A DNA stretch of 64,000 bases from Actinoplanes utahensis (GCF_016862455.1 NZ_BOMZ01000002.1:62001-126000); one strand, 5' to 3'. Counted from the stretch's first letter, positions 52,597-61,277 are shown. The notes: generated from the letters alone by a model not told the origin. Translations and numbers: made by a program.

Positions 52597-52652
52597 TCCG
52601 CCCGGCACCTCTCCGCAACGCTTTTGGAGATCTTGCCCGGTTGACCGTCGCC

Positions 52653-52740
52653 GCTGTCTCAGCGCCGTTGAGACAGCGGTGACGACCAGCCGGGGTTTCC
52701 TGACTGGTCGTCACCGCTGTCTTACCGGCGCTGAGACAGC
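52653..52740. repeat. 37-bp nested inverted repeat after the STM4011 gene
   Basis: The arms 52653-52689 and 52704-52740 are 37 bases each, match at 35 of 37 positions and flank a 14-base loop. The left arm itself folds as GCTGTCTCA-N7-TGAGACAGC (52653-52677), and the right arm has a weaker equivalent. ACCAGCCGGG also repeats at 52684 and 52748. It may terminate the cluster transcript or be a small REP-like element. The 52597-52899 gap holds no gene. Confidence 0.75.
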
Positions 52741-52899
52741 ATTCAGAACCAGCCGGGAGGGACCGGGGTGGGCTCGACCGCCGGGTCGGCGGTGTTCGGC
52801 GGGGCGGCCGAGCGGCTTCTGCCGGATGCCAGCGGCTCGTATCGGCTCGGTCCTCGCACCGGTGTCCGCCGTACCGCGTGCCCACGGGCGCCTCCGCGG

Positions 52900-53391
52900 T
52901 CACTGCAAGGGGTGTGTGGATCCGGTGGCGAGGGCGTTGCGGACCTTGTCGATGCCGGAACGGAGCATCGCGCCGTAGTCGTCGTCGGGGAGCAGGTCCA
53001 CGTCGGTGGTGGCGGCTGCCAGGTGGTGCCGGGCCGAGGCGGGGTCGCCGGTGCGGCGGTACGCGTCGGCCAGGTTCAGGTGCAGCGACGGCAGGAAGGC
53101 GCGGGCCTGGAGGGAGTCGTGGAAGCGCCGGGCGCGCTCGTCGTCCAGGCCGGTCACCGCGGCGAGGGCCCGCTGGTCCCACAGCAACTCGTCGGTGGTC
53201 TCGTCCTGCAGGTCGGCGAGGTAGTGGGCGATGCTGCACCGGTGCAGCGCGTCGCCGTGGCCGCCGGTGCGGTCCCACAACGCGGTGAGGGTTTCCCGGG
53301 CCGCGGCACGGTCGCCGGCCCGGCCCTGCTCGACGGCCGCGCCGATGGCGGCCATGACCTCGTCCGGTTCGGTCTTCGGCGGCTGCGTCAT
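52900..53391 (-). CDS. Small TPR-like protein
   Basis: From ATG 53391, with GGAAGGA upstream, the protein has 163 residues. It is all-helical with TPR-style spacing (AAARETLTALWDRTG, RCSIAHYLADLQDE, LPSLHLNLADAYRRTGDPAS). Proteins of this size in actinomycetes often follow tetratricopeptide regulators and are uncharacterised. The longer open frame adds a Pro/Arg-rich stretch and is not preferred. There is no clear partner gene. Confidence 0.75.
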   Translation of the reverse strand: MTQPPKTEPDEVMAAIGAAVEQGRAGDRAAARETLTALWDRTGGHGDALHRCSIAHYLADLQDETTDELLWDQRALAAVTGLDDERARRFHDSLQARAFLPSLHLNLADAYRRTGDPASARHHLAAATTDVDLLPDDDYGAMLRSGIDKVRNALATGSTHPLQ

Positions 53392-53510
53392 GGTGGTCCT
53401 TCCCGATGCGTTCCGGGCTCGGCGGCCGATCGGGCCGTCCGGGCGCCGGCGGGGTGATCCCCCGTACGGCAAGGGTGGTGTCTCGACCAGGTCGAGGGTC
53501 AAGACGCGGG

Positions 53511-54353
53511 TCACCGGCCGGGGCCGAGCCAGCCGCGCATGAGCTCCGCCGCCTGTTCCGGGGCGACCGGCGGGCTGATCGCGCGCTGCCGGGCCTGTGC
53601 GCCGGTGGCCGGTGCCGCGGCGATGGCGGCGACGGTGACCGGCAGGGGCCGCGCGTGCGCCTCGACCCGGAGCGGCGACCGTACCGGGTGGTCGCGGCGC
53701 CGGCGGCCGGCCAGGAACAGGCCCAGGATCAGCAGGGCCGCCAGCGGCACCGCGGCGGCGAGGAGCATCGGCCGGTGGTCGGTTCCGGCAGCGGCGACCG
53801 GGGGCGCGGTCGCCGGAGCGGCCCGCAACGGCATGGCCGCGACCGTCACCGTGTCACCCCGCTCACGGTCGGCGCCGGCGGCGACGGCCACCATCTCCCG
53901 TACCCGCGCCAGTTCGACACCGCGCGCCGCGGTCTCGTCCACCAGCACGGCGACGGTGAGCCGTTCGATGTCGCCGGGCGCCTCCCGGCAGATCTCGCGC
54001 ACCGAGTCGAACGCGTTGGCCCGGGTCGCACTGCTGCTCTCGGATCGTGTGCCGCTGCCGTCGGCGTACGAACGCCTGCTGACCTGCTCCGACACGGCGC
54101 CGGCGGCCGGATCCCGGGTGTAGGTGGTGCGGGCGGTCTCGACCTGGTCGAGGTCGAGTTCCACGTTGGTGGTGACGACCGAACGGCCGGGTCCGACCAT
54201 CGCGTCCAGCATGCGTTGCAGCGAACCGTCCAGACGTTCCTGGAAGGCCGCGGTCTCCCGGCCGGGTGTCACCTCGGCCGCCGCCGCGTACGCCGGGGAG
54301 AACGCGATGCCGGCGCACACGGCGAGTCCCGCCGTCAGGAGCCTCGCGCTCAT
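53511..54353 (-). CDS. Exported protein resembling the FliF C-terminal region
   Basis: This 280-residue protein has a signal peptide (LLTAGLAVCAGIAFSPAYAA), then a region like the periplasmic FliF C terminus. FQERLDGSLQRMLDAMVGPG and VVTTNVELDLDQVETARTTY come first, then IERLTVAVLVDETAARGVEL and ERGDTVTVAAMPL. One membrane helix follows (PMLLAAAVPLAALLILGLFL), then a basic cytoplasmic tail. FliF builds the flagellar MS ring, but here the ring-building N-terminal domains are absent and no other flagellar gene is adjacent. Actinoplanes-type bacteria make motile spores, so a motility link is possible but not shown. Confidence 0.75.
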   Translation of the reverse strand: MSARLLTAGLAVCAGIAFSPAYAAAAEVTPGRETAAFQERLDGSLQRMLDAMVGPGRSVVTTNVELDLDQVETARTTYTRDPAAGAVSEQVSRRSYADGSGTRSESSSATRANAFDSVREICREAPGDIERLTVAVLVDETAARGVELARVREMVAVAAGADRERGDTVTVAAMPLRAAPATAPPVAAAGTDHRPMLLAAAVPLAALLILGLFLAGRRRRDHPVRSPLRVEAHARPLPVTVAAIAAAPATGAQARQRAISPPVAPEQAAELMRGWLGPGR

Positions 54354-54451
54354 GGGCGTACCTCCTCAGGGGTCTGGTCCGGCGGCCCGGCCGATCACCC
54401 GTCCTCCATCGTGCGGCAGCCCCGCCGGTTGATCGTTTCGGCGGTTGCAGC

Positions 54452-54826
54452 TCAGTTGCCGGCGTCGTGGGCCGGCGCTGACCGGCGCCGGCGCAAGCGG
54501 CCGCGGATCGCCCGGACGATCAGCGAGACGACGGTCAGCAGGACCAGGGTGGCCGCGGCGGTGAAAGCGGAGAGGTAGCCGATGAACCGGCCGAGACCGA
54601 AGCCGCAGTCCAGGCCGGCCTTGGCGCCGGTGCGGCATTCCCAGTGCTGCTTGCTGTCCTCGATGTCGCCGGCGATGACGCCTGCCACCACACACGCCAC
54701 CGGCAGCAGAGCGCAGAGACCGAAGAAGACCCATCGCGGTACGCCGTGCCATCGGAGGGCGGCCCACCAGCCGGCGATCACGAGGAGCGGCGTGACGAGC
54801 GGCAGCAGGAGAACGTCCATCGTCAC
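54452..54826 (-). CDS. Small four-helix membrane protein
   Basis: This is a 124-residue protein with about four hydrophobic segments (LLLPLVTPLLVIAGWWAAL, VFFGLCALLPVACVVAGVIA, a third around GFGLGRFIGYLSAF, and VLLTVVSLIVRAIRG) and two extracytoplasmic Cys (ECRTGAKAGLDCG). It starts at a GTG overlapping the previous stop (GTGA). It forms an operon with the DUF6624 and kinase-fragment genes. No family is recognised. Confidence 0.65.
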   Translation of the reverse strand: MTMDVLLLPLVTPLLVIAGWWAALRWHGVPRWVFFGLCALLPVACVVAGVIAGDIEDSKQHWECRTGAKAGLDCGFGLGRFIGYLSAFTAAATLVLLTVVSLIVRAIRGRLRRRRSAPAHDAGN

Positions 54827-55068
54827 TGCGCCTCGGATTCGGTGGTCCAGCCGGTCAAGGCGAGGACCGCGGCCGCGATGTCGGCGACCGCGCGCCCGTC
54901 GGTCGGCACCCGGTGAACCCAGTCCGCGACGTTCCGGTCCAGGTCACGGGCCATCAGGTCGCTGCGTTCGACGTGCCGGTCCAGGGCCGTGCCGATCTCC
55001 CGCCGGGCCAGCCGCTGCCGTACGGTCGCGTCGTCCGCCGTCAGCAGCACCCCGCTGCGCGCCGTCAT
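54823..55068 (-). CDS. Short protein resembling the C-terminal part of a P-loop kinase
   Basis: This 81-residue product begins TARSGVLLTADDATVRQRLA and continues GTALDRHVERSDLMARDLDR and VPTDGRAVADIAAAVLALTG. That pattern fits the lid and C-terminal helices of small nucleoside/AAA-type kinases, but the Walker A half is missing. The ATG overlaps the DUF6624 stop as ATGA and its own stop overlaps the next gene as GTGA, so it is still well placed for translation. It is either a deletion remnant or a split-off domain. Confidence 0.5.
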   Translation of the reverse strand: MTARSGVLLTADDATVRQRLARREIGTALDRHVERSDLMARDLDRNVADWVHRVPTDGRAVADIAAAVLALTGWTTESEAQ

Positions 55069-55586
55069 GGCGCGGGCGTTCCGGGCGAGGCCGGCGCGTG
55101 CCTGGCGACATGCACGGCGAAGGGGTCCAGGCCGACTCGGGCACGCCGGTCGTCCATCCGGTCCGGGTCCTCGCAGGGCCACGGGACCGGGGCGCCGTCG
55201 ACGACACCGGCGATCTGGGTGCCGTAGATCTGCGGGCGGCCCTCGTTGACCAGGAGACGGTCGTGCAGCATGGCCAGCTGGGCGGCGTCGCCCCGGCCCG
55301 CCCGTACCGCCTCGGTCATCAGGGTCAGGGCCCGCCGTTGCAGGTGCAGCTGCCGGTCGGCGTGCTGCGCGACCAGCCATGCCCGGCGGGCCGCCTCCGG
55401 GCCGACGAGTTCCGCGGTGGGCCAGCCGTGCTCGTCGAGGATCTCAGCGAGCCGGTCCCCGTTACGGACGGTGACCCGGCGGTAGGCCAGTTGCGCGGCG
55501 AAGTCCGCACCGAACGCGCCGGGCTGCAGCCGCCGGTCCTCGTCGGTCATGTCGATCAGCTCGCGGGCGAGCACGTCGTTCACCAT
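55065..55586 (-). CDS. DUF6624 family protein
   Basis: From ATG 55586 the protein has 173 residues. It matches the DUF6624 pattern as I recall it: ILDEHGWPTAELVGPEAARR, AWLVAQHADRQLHLQRRAL, AMLHDRLLVNEGRPQIYGTQ and PWPCEDPDRMDDRRARVGLD. Function is unknown. A TAGCGT box 8-13 bases upstream suggests a leaderless or near-leaderless transcript. It heads the three-gene operon ending at 54452. The stretch 55587-55745 shows no gene. Confidence 0.8.
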   Translation of the reverse strand: MVNDVLARELIDMTDEDRRLQPGAFGADFAAQLAYRRVTVRNGDRLAEILDEHGWPTAELVGPEAARRAWLVAQHADRQLHLQRRALTLMTEAVRAGRGDAAQLAMLHDRLLVNEGRPQIYGTQIAGVVDGAPVPWPCEDPDRMDDRRARVGLDPFAVHVARHAPASPGTPAP

Positions 55587-55745
55587 GTCCCGCACGCTAG
55601 CCGGGCCGGGATCCACGGCTGTCGGCCCGCGACGAGACATCGATACACCTCGATTATGGATACTGGTGGAGGCCTTCCTGACGATAGCCGCGGTCAGCCG
55701 GTCGCCAGGCGGAACAGCAGGATCCCCGGGCACCCCGGCCTCCCT

Positions 55746-56798
55746 CTACGAGGCCGGCGAGGACGCGGCCGCCGGCCGGATCCCCCGGCCGTCCTGACCC
55801 GCCGTCGACTCGCGGACGGTGAGCCGGGGGACGAAGACGATGTCCTGGCGGGCGCGGCCGGGGCCGGTCATCTCGTCCAGGATGATCCGGACCGCGGCGC
55901 GGCCGATCTCGGCGGCCGGCTGGTGCACGCTGGTCAGCTCCACCGCGCAGGCGGCGCTGGCGAGCTCGGTGTCGTCGAACCCGACGACCGCGACGTCACC
56001 CGGGATCCGCAGGCCGGCGCGGGTGATCCGCTGCACCAGCCCGGCGGCGATCAGATCGTTGGCGCAGAACACGGCGGTCGGCCGGGACTCCGGCGCCAGC
56101 GCGGTGAGAGCGGCGCCCGCGGTGAGGCCGCCGGTGATGCCGGCGTCGCCGGCGTCGATCCAGTCGAGGGCCGCGCCGGCGGCCGCCACGGTCCGGGCGG
56201 CGCCGTCGTAGCGTTCGTCGCGGCGCCAGCCGACGAACGCCAGGTGGCGGTGCCCGTGGTCGAGCAGGTGGCGGGCGGCGAGTTCGCCGCCGAGCCGGTC
56301 GTCGCTGCGGACGGCGCTGTGCCGGCGGCCGGGCACTTCCCGGGCGAGCACCACGACCGGGGTGCCGCGCTGTTCGATGGTGGCCAGCAGTGGATGGTCG
56401 ACGGTGTTCGGGGTGATGATCAGCCCGTCCAGGCGGCGTTCGGCCAGGTGCCGCAGCAGCCGGTCCTCGCGGTCGTGGCGGCCGGTGCCGGTGCCGGACA
56501 GGGCCAGGTCGGCACCGGCGTCGGTGGCGGCCTGTTCGGCGCCGGTGGCGACGTCGGTGAAGAACGGGTTGCCGAAGTCGAGGACGACCAGGCCGATGGT
56601 GCGGGTGCGGCCGACCCGCAGGGCGCGGGCGGCGGCGTTCGGCACGTAGCCGGCGGTCGCCATGGCCTGCCGGACCCGGTCGCGGGTCTCCGGGTTGACC
56701 AGGTGCGGACGGTTGAGGGTGTTGCTGACGGTGCCGTCGGAGACTCCGGCGAGGCGGGCGACGTCCCGGATCGTTGCGCGCGCCACCGTCGTCCCCAC
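55746..56798 (-). CDS. LacI-family transcriptional regulator
   Basis: This 350-residue protein has an N-terminal LacI helix-turn-helix (TIRDVARLAGVSDGTVSNTL) and hinge (YVPNAAARALRVGRT). A periplasmic-binding-protein-like sensor follows (VVLDFGNPFFTDVATGAEQ, CANDLIAAGLVQRITRAG, VVGFDDTELASAACAVELT). It starts at GTG 56798; GTG 56786 is possible. It is separated from the GH78 gene by a strong hairpin. With the second LacI gene at 62702 it brackets the rhamnoside operon. The ligand is probably rhamnose or an oligosaccharide. Confidence 0.93.
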   Translation of the reverse strand: MGTTVARATIRDVARLAGVSDGTVSNTLNRPHLVNPETRDRVRQAMATAGYVPNAAARALRVGRTRTIGLVVLDFGNPFFTDVATGAEQAATDAGADLALSGTGTGRHDREDRLLRHLAERRLDGLIITPNTVDHPLLATIEQRGTPVVVLAREVPGRRHSAVRSDDRLGGELAARHLLDHGHRHLAFVGWRRDERYDGAARTVAAAGAALDWIDAGDAGITGGLTAGAALTALAPESRPTAVFCANDLIAAGLVQRITRAGLRIPGDVAVVGFDDTELASAACAVELTSVHQPAAEIGRAAVRIILDEMTGPGRARQDIVFVPRLTVRESTAGQDGRGIRPAAASSPAS

Positions 56799-56819
56799 TC
56801 GTCTGCCGTGCGGCTACCG

Positions 56820-56863
56820 CCGTAGGCGGCTCCCGGCCCTCAGCGTACGGGAGCCGCCTACGG
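56820..56863. terminator. Strong hairpin ending the rhamnoside operon
   Basis: CCGTAGGCGGCTCCCG (56820-56835) pairs perfectly with CGGGAGCCGCCTACGG (56848-56863), a 16-bp stem with a 12-base loop. It lies directly after the GH78 stop codon on the minus strand. It separates the operon from the downstream LacI gene. Confidence 0.85.
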
Positions 56864-56865
56864 CC

Positions 56866-59430
56866 TCAGAAATGCTCGCGGGGCGGGAGAGGAGCGATCG
56901 GGTCCTCCGCCGCGGGCGGGTGTTCGCAGGTGAAGGTGTGCCGGCCGGCGCTCACGGTGACCGGTTGCGCGCCGGGCAGGTCGACGACGGCGCCGGTGTT
57001 CGGCGGCACGGTGACGTCGACGTGCAGGGTGGCGCCGTCGCGTCGCCAGTGGACGGCGGCCACGCCGTACGGTGTCCGGTGCCGCGCCCCGGCCCGGGTG
57101 AGCCCGCCGCCGGGCCGGGGGCGTACGTGGATGCTGCGGTAGCCGGGCGCGGCCGGGGCGAGCCCGGCGACGGTGCGGTGCAGCCAGTCCGCGACCGCGC
57201 CGAGGGCGTAGTGGTTGAACGACGTCATGCCGCCGGGGTTGATCGACCCGTCCGGCAGCATGGAGTCCCAGCGTTCCCAGACGGTGGTGGCGCCCATGGT
57301 GACCGGGTAGAGCCAGGACGGGCATCGCCGGGACAGCAGCAGCCGGTACGCCTCCTCGAGATGCCCGGTGGCGGTGAGCGCGTCCAGGATCAGCGGGGTC
57401 CCGGCGAAACCGGTGCCGATCCGGAACTCGCCGTCGCGGACCAGCTCGGCGAGCCGGTTGCCGGCGTGGGCGCGCTGCGGAACGGGCAGCAGGTCGAAGC
57501 ACAGGGCCAGGGCGTACGCGGTCTGGGTGTCCGAGACACATCGCCCGCTCGCGGAGACGAACTCCCGCCGGAACCCCGCCGTGACCCGGTCGGCGAGCTG
57601 CGCATAGGAGGACGAGTCCTCGCCGATCAGCCGCGCCTGCCGGGCCAGCAGCCGGGCCGAGTGGGCCAGATAGGCGGTGGCCACCAGGTAGGGGTCGGTC
57701 CGCGCCTGTTGCGGCCGGTCCGGCGGGGCGGCCGGGTCGAGCCAGTCACCGAGCTGGAGTCCCGCGGCGATGACGTCCCGGTCGTCGAGCAGGCGGGCGC
57801 AGCCGTCGACCCACGCCCGGGCGGTCCGGTAGCCGCGCCGCACCGGCCCGGGGTCACCGGCCCGGTCGTACAGGACCAGCGGGACCACCGTGGTCACGTC
57901 GCCCCAGACCGCGCAGTGGAACTGCGGGAAGCTGGTGGCGATGTGCGGCACGTACAGCGGGACGAGCCCGTCGTCGCCGGTCTCCAGGGTCACGTCGGTG
58001 AGCCAGTCGGCGATGCCGCCGGTCGCGTCGTACAGGAACGCGGCGGTCGGGGCGAACACCTGGAGGTCCCCGGTCCAGCCGAGGCGTTCGTCGCGTTGCG
58101 GGCAGTCGGTGGGCACGGACACGAAGTTGCCGCGCATACTCCATCGCACGTTCTCGTGGAGCCGCTCGATCAGCGGATCGGAGCAGGTGAACGTGCCGGT
58201 CTCGGTCATGTCGTCGTGGCAGACGACCGCGACCACGTCGTCCGGGCGCAGGTCGCCGGGCCAGCCGGTGATCTCGGCGTACCGGAAGCCGTGGTAGGTG
58301 AACCGCGGCTCCCACGTCTCGGTTCCGCTGCCGGCGAGGGTGTAGACGTCGTGGGCGGCCGCGGTGCGGATCGGCCGGGTGCACAGCCGGCCGTTCTCGA
58401 GGACCTCGGCGTGCCGGATGCCGATCTCGGTTCCGGCCGGTCCGGTGACGGTGATCCGCAGACGGCCGGCCAGGTTCTGCCCGAAGTCGATCAGATGCGT
58501 GCCGTCGTCGAGACGCGTGACGGCGGCCGGCGGCAGGGTCTGGATGCGGCGGACCGGCGGACCGGCGGGCGCGGTCAGCTCACCGGCCGTCCCGTTCTTG
58601 CGCTGTACGGGACGCCAGCCGCCCGCTTCGATCCGGGCGTCGTGGTGTTCCCCGTCGTAGATGCTCGAGCGCGTGATGGGCCCGTACGCCCACGTCCAGG
58701 TCCCGTCGGTGACGACGTGGTCGACCTGGCCGTCGCTGTAGTGCAGTTCCAGTTGGGCGAGCAGCCCGGTGTCGGCGCCGTACCGTTCGCCGACCCGGTT
58801 CCACCCGTACTCGCCCCGCCACCAGCCGTCGGCCAGCCACCCGCCGAGCGTGTTGGCGCCGGTCGTCAGTAGTGCAGTGACGTCGTAGGTCTGGTAGAGC
58901 AGCCGGTGGTGGTAGCTGGTCCAGCCCGGCGCGAGCACCTCGTCACCGACCGGTGTGCCGTTGAGCTGCAACTCGTACAGGCCGCACGCGGTGGCGTACA
59001 CCCGGGCTCTGGTCAGCCCTGGCCGTACCGTGAAAGCTCGCCGCAGCAGCACCGGCCGCCTGTCGCCGTCGCCGGTGTCGGCGGAGCCGACGAAGACCGC
59101 CCGCCAGTCGCCCGCCAGCAGCAGCCCCGCCTCCACCGTCGTGGTGTCGCTCCAGGCGGTCGGAGCCGGGTCGCCGTCGGCCCAGACCCGGACCCGGACG
59201 TCGGCCTGATCGCGGGAGGTCAGCGGCGCCGCGGGCCACGGCACGAGGACGCTGTCACCGCTGACGGTCCGCCCGTACCCCCGGCCGTTGATCTGGATCT
59301 CGTAAGCGCCCTGCCGCCAGCCGGGCCGCGCGGTCTCCACCTGCCAGGACAGGCGCGGAGTGGCTTCGCCGATGCCGAGCGGGTGGTCGTGATGTTCGAT
59401 GCGCGGCGCGCTGACTCGTGTTGCGGACAA
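56866..59430 (-). CDS. Alpha-L-rhamnosidase (GH78)
   Basis: This 854-residue protein has the full GH78 layout. An N-terminal Ig-like domain comes first (RIEHHDHPLGIGEATPRLSW), then the galactose-binding-like domain (VYATACGLYELQLNGTPVGD, APGWTSYHHRLLYQTYDVTA). The (alpha/alpha)6 barrel has DCPQRDERLGWTGDLQVF with the likely general acid Glu, and later TTVWERWDSMLPDGSINPGG and SFNHYALGAVADWL. A C-terminal beta domain ends the protein. There is no signal peptide, so it acts in the cytoplasm on imported rhamnosides. It follows the ABC permease after 3 bases in one operon. Confidence 0.95.
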   Translation of the reverse strand: MSATRVSAPRIEHHDHPLGIGEATPRLSWQVETARPGWRQGAYEIQINGRGYGRTVSGDSVLVPWPAAPLTSRDQADVRVRVWADGDPAPTAWSDTTTVEAGLLLAGDWRAVFVGSADTGDGDRRPVLLRRAFTVRPGLTRARVYATACGLYELQLNGTPVGDEVLAPGWTSYHHRLLYQTYDVTALLTTGANTLGGWLADGWWRGEYGWNRVGERYGADTGLLAQLELHYSDGQVDHVVTDGTWTWAYGPITRSSIYDGEHHDARIEAGGWRPVQRKNGTAGELTAPAGPPVRRIQTLPPAAVTRLDDGTHLIDFGQNLAGRLRITVTGPAGTEIGIRHAEVLENGRLCTRPIRTAAAHDVYTLAGSGTETWEPRFTYHGFRYAEITGWPGDLRPDDVVAVVCHDDMTETGTFTCSDPLIERLHENVRWSMRGNFVSVPTDCPQRDERLGWTGDLQVFAPTAAFLYDATGGIADWLTDVTLETGDDGLVPLYVPHIATSFPQFHCAVWGDVTTVVPLVLYDRAGDPGPVRRGYRTARAWVDGCARLLDDRDVIAAGLQLGDWLDPAAPPDRPQQARTDPYLVATAYLAHSARLLARQARLIGEDSSSYAQLADRVTAGFRREFVSASGRCVSDTQTAYALALCFDLLPVPQRAHAGNRLAELVRDGEFRIGTGFAGTPLILDALTATGHLEEAYRLLLSRRCPSWLYPVTMGATTVWERWDSMLPDGSINPGGMTSFNHYALGAVADWLHRTVAGLAPAAPGYRSIHVRPRPGGGLTRAGARHRTPYGVAAVHWRRDGATLHVDVTVPPNTGAVVDLPGAQPVTVSAGRHTFTCEHPPAAEDPIAPLPPREHF

Positions 59431-59433
59431 GGT

Positions 59434-60336
59434 TCAGCCCTTCACCGCGCCGGCTGCCAGGCCGCGCATGACTCGCTGGTTGAGGAAGACGTAGATGGCC
59501 AGGATCAGCAGCACGTTGATGCAGATCGCCGCGAAGGTGGGGCCGTACTCGACCACGCCGAACCGGCCGGTGAAGTTGAGCAGGCCGACCTGGACGGTGC
59601 GCTGGGCGTCGTCGGTGGTGAACGTCAGGGCGATCAGCAGGTCGTTCCAGAGGAAGAAGAACTGCACCAGCGCGATGGTGAGGATCGCGTTGCGCATCAT
59701 CGGGAAGCCGATGGAGACGAACGAGCGGATGATGCTCGCGCCGTCCATGGTGGCGGCCTCGAAGACCTGTTTCGGGACCGCCCGGAAGTAGGTGGCCATC
59801 ATGAACACCGTCAGCGGCAGGCCGGTGGCGGTGTACGTGATCACCAGCGGCCACAGGGTGCCGGTCAGGTGCAGCTCGAAGTAGACGGTGAACAGCGGCA
59901 GCAGGATCATCTGACCGGGGATCATGATGCCGGCCAGGAACAGCAGCAGCGTGGTCTGCCGCCCCTTCCACACCAGCACTTCGAGGGCGAACCCGGCCGC
60001 GGTGCCGAGCACGATGATCAGGGCCAGCGCCGGCACGACGGTCAGCAGGGAGTTCTGCAGGTAAGTCGCCACGGACGACCATGCCTGGGAGTAGTTGCCG
60101 AAGTTGGTGAAGCTGTCCGGCAGGGCCGTGGTCGAGCCGTTGAGGAACTCGTCCTGCGTCTTGAACGACCCGAGGAAGAGCCAGAGCAGGGGGTACGTGA
60201 CGACCACGAGCAGGAGCGCGACGCACAGATATCCGGGCAGTCGCCGAAGGGTGCGGGCGTGGTTGCGCCGGGGCTTCGGTGCGGGTGCGGTGTGCCGGGA
60301 GGTGGCCGGCCGGTCGGTGAGGATTGCCATGGTCAT
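59434..60336 (-). CDS. Carbohydrate ABC transporter permease (MalG/CUT1 type)
   Basis: This 300-residue protein starts at an ATG overlapping the previous stop (ATGA). It has six membrane helices and the EAA loop FEAATMDGASIIRSFVSIGF. Typical features are TYPLLWLFLGSFKT near the N terminus and MIPGQMILLPLFTVY. It ends GLAAGAVKG, as CUT1 permeases do. It pairs with the MalF-type permease upstream. Confidence 0.95.
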   Translation of the reverse strand: MTMAILTDRPATSRHTAPAPKPRRNHARTLRRLPGYLCVALLLVVVTYPLLWLFLGSFKTQDEFLNGSTTALPDSFTNFGNYSQAWSSVATYLQNSLLTVVPALALIIVLGTAAGFALEVLVWKGRQTTLLLFLAGIMIPGQMILLPLFTVYFELHLTGTLWPLVITYTATGLPLTVFMMATYFRAVPKQVFEAATMDGASIIRSFVSIGFPMMRNAILTIALVQFFFLWNDLLIALTFTTDDAQRTVQVGLLNFTGRFGVVEYGPTFAAICINVLLILAIYVFLNQRVMRGLAAGAVKG

Positions 60337-61217
60337 CCCAGCCCTGTGTCGCGGCGGGTTCCGCGGAAGATGAAGACGGTGACGAGCAGGCACAGGACGG
60401 TCAGCGTGAGGGCGATCGTCGAGCCGTACCCGTAGTCGCCGTAGGCGAACGAGGTCTGGTACATGTACAGCGTCAGCGGCGTGGTGGCGCTGCCCGGCCC
60501 GCCGCCGGTGAGGGCGTAGATCGAGTCGAACGCCTTCAGGGTGCCGTTGATGCTGAACACCAGCGAGGACACCAGCACCGGCAGTGACAGCGGCACGACG
60601 ATGCTGCGGATCAGGCGCCAGGTGCCGGCGCCGTCGATGGCGGCGGCCTCCATCATCTCGTCGGGGATGTCGAGCAGGCCCGCGTAGAGCAGGACCGCGT
60701 AGAAGCCCATCGACCGCCAGATGTCCATCAGCGCGACCACGAGGAACGCGTTGCCGGGGGTGGCGAACCAGTCGACGCCGCTGCCGCCGAACGCCTCGAT
60801 CATCGCGTTGACCGGGCCGGTCTGCGGGGCGTACTCGAAGAACTTCTGGAACAGCAGCGCGACGGCCACGGTCGGCAGGATGACCGGGAAGAACACCAGG
60901 GTACGCACGATCGAGCCGGCCCGGCGCAGGAAGAAGACGTACAGCAGCGCCAGCAGGTAGCCGACGACCACCTGCCCGGCGGTGATGACCAGCGCGTACT
61001 CGACGGTGAACCAGAGCGCCTCGGGCAGCGCCGGGTCTTCCAGCAGTCTGCTGAAGTTGGCGCCGCCGGCCCAGGTGAAACCGGTGATGACGCTGCCGGT
61101 GAAGAACGTGTAGCCGAGCGACCACAGCATCGGCACCAGCATGACGAGGGAGTAGACCAGCAGGGCCGGCCCGAGAAGGATGGCGACCGACCGCCGGTCG
61201 CCGAGGACGCTGTGCAT
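60333..61217 (-). CDS. Carbohydrate ABC transporter permease (MalF/CUT1 type)
   Basis: This 294-residue protein has six membrane helices and the EAA loop MMEAAAIDGAGTWRLIRSIV. It begins LLGPALLVYSLVMLVPMLWS and has FDSIYALTGGGPGSATTPLT near the C terminus, characteristic of CUT1 permeases. It lies 60 bases after the binding-protein gene, with a hairpin between. No ATPase is encoded in this operon, so a shared MsiK-type ATPase elsewhere is likely, as is usual for actinobacterial CUT1 systems. Confidence 0.95.
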   Translation of the reverse strand: MHSVLGDRRSVAILLGPALLVYSLVMLVPMLWSLGYTFFTGSVITGFTWAGGANFSRLLEDPALPEALWFTVEYALVITAGQVVVGYLLALLYVFFLRRAGSIVRTLVFFPVILPTVAVALLFQKFFEYAPQTGPVNAMIEAFGGSGVDWFATPGNAFLVVALMDIWRSMGFYAVLLYAGLLDIPDEMMEAAAIDGAGTWRLIRSIVVPLSLPVLVSSLVFSINGTLKAFDSIYALTGGGPGSATTPLTLYMYQTSFAYGDYGYGSTIALTLTVLCLLVTVFIFRGTRRDTGLG

Positions 61218-61234
61218 CGGCTCGCCTTTCGTGC

Positions 61235-61268
61235 CGCGGCGACCCCGACCGTGGCCGGGGCCGCCGCG
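61235..61268. promoter_or_regulatory. Intercistronic hairpin between binding protein and permease genes
   Basis: CGCGGCG-A-CCCCG (61235-61247) pairs with CGGGG-C-CGCCGCG (61256-61268): 12 paired bases with one mismatch and an 8-base loop. Such structures often reduce permease expression relative to the binding protein, by partial termination or mRNA protection. Confidence 0.55.
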
Positions 61269-61277
61269 AGAATGTGA

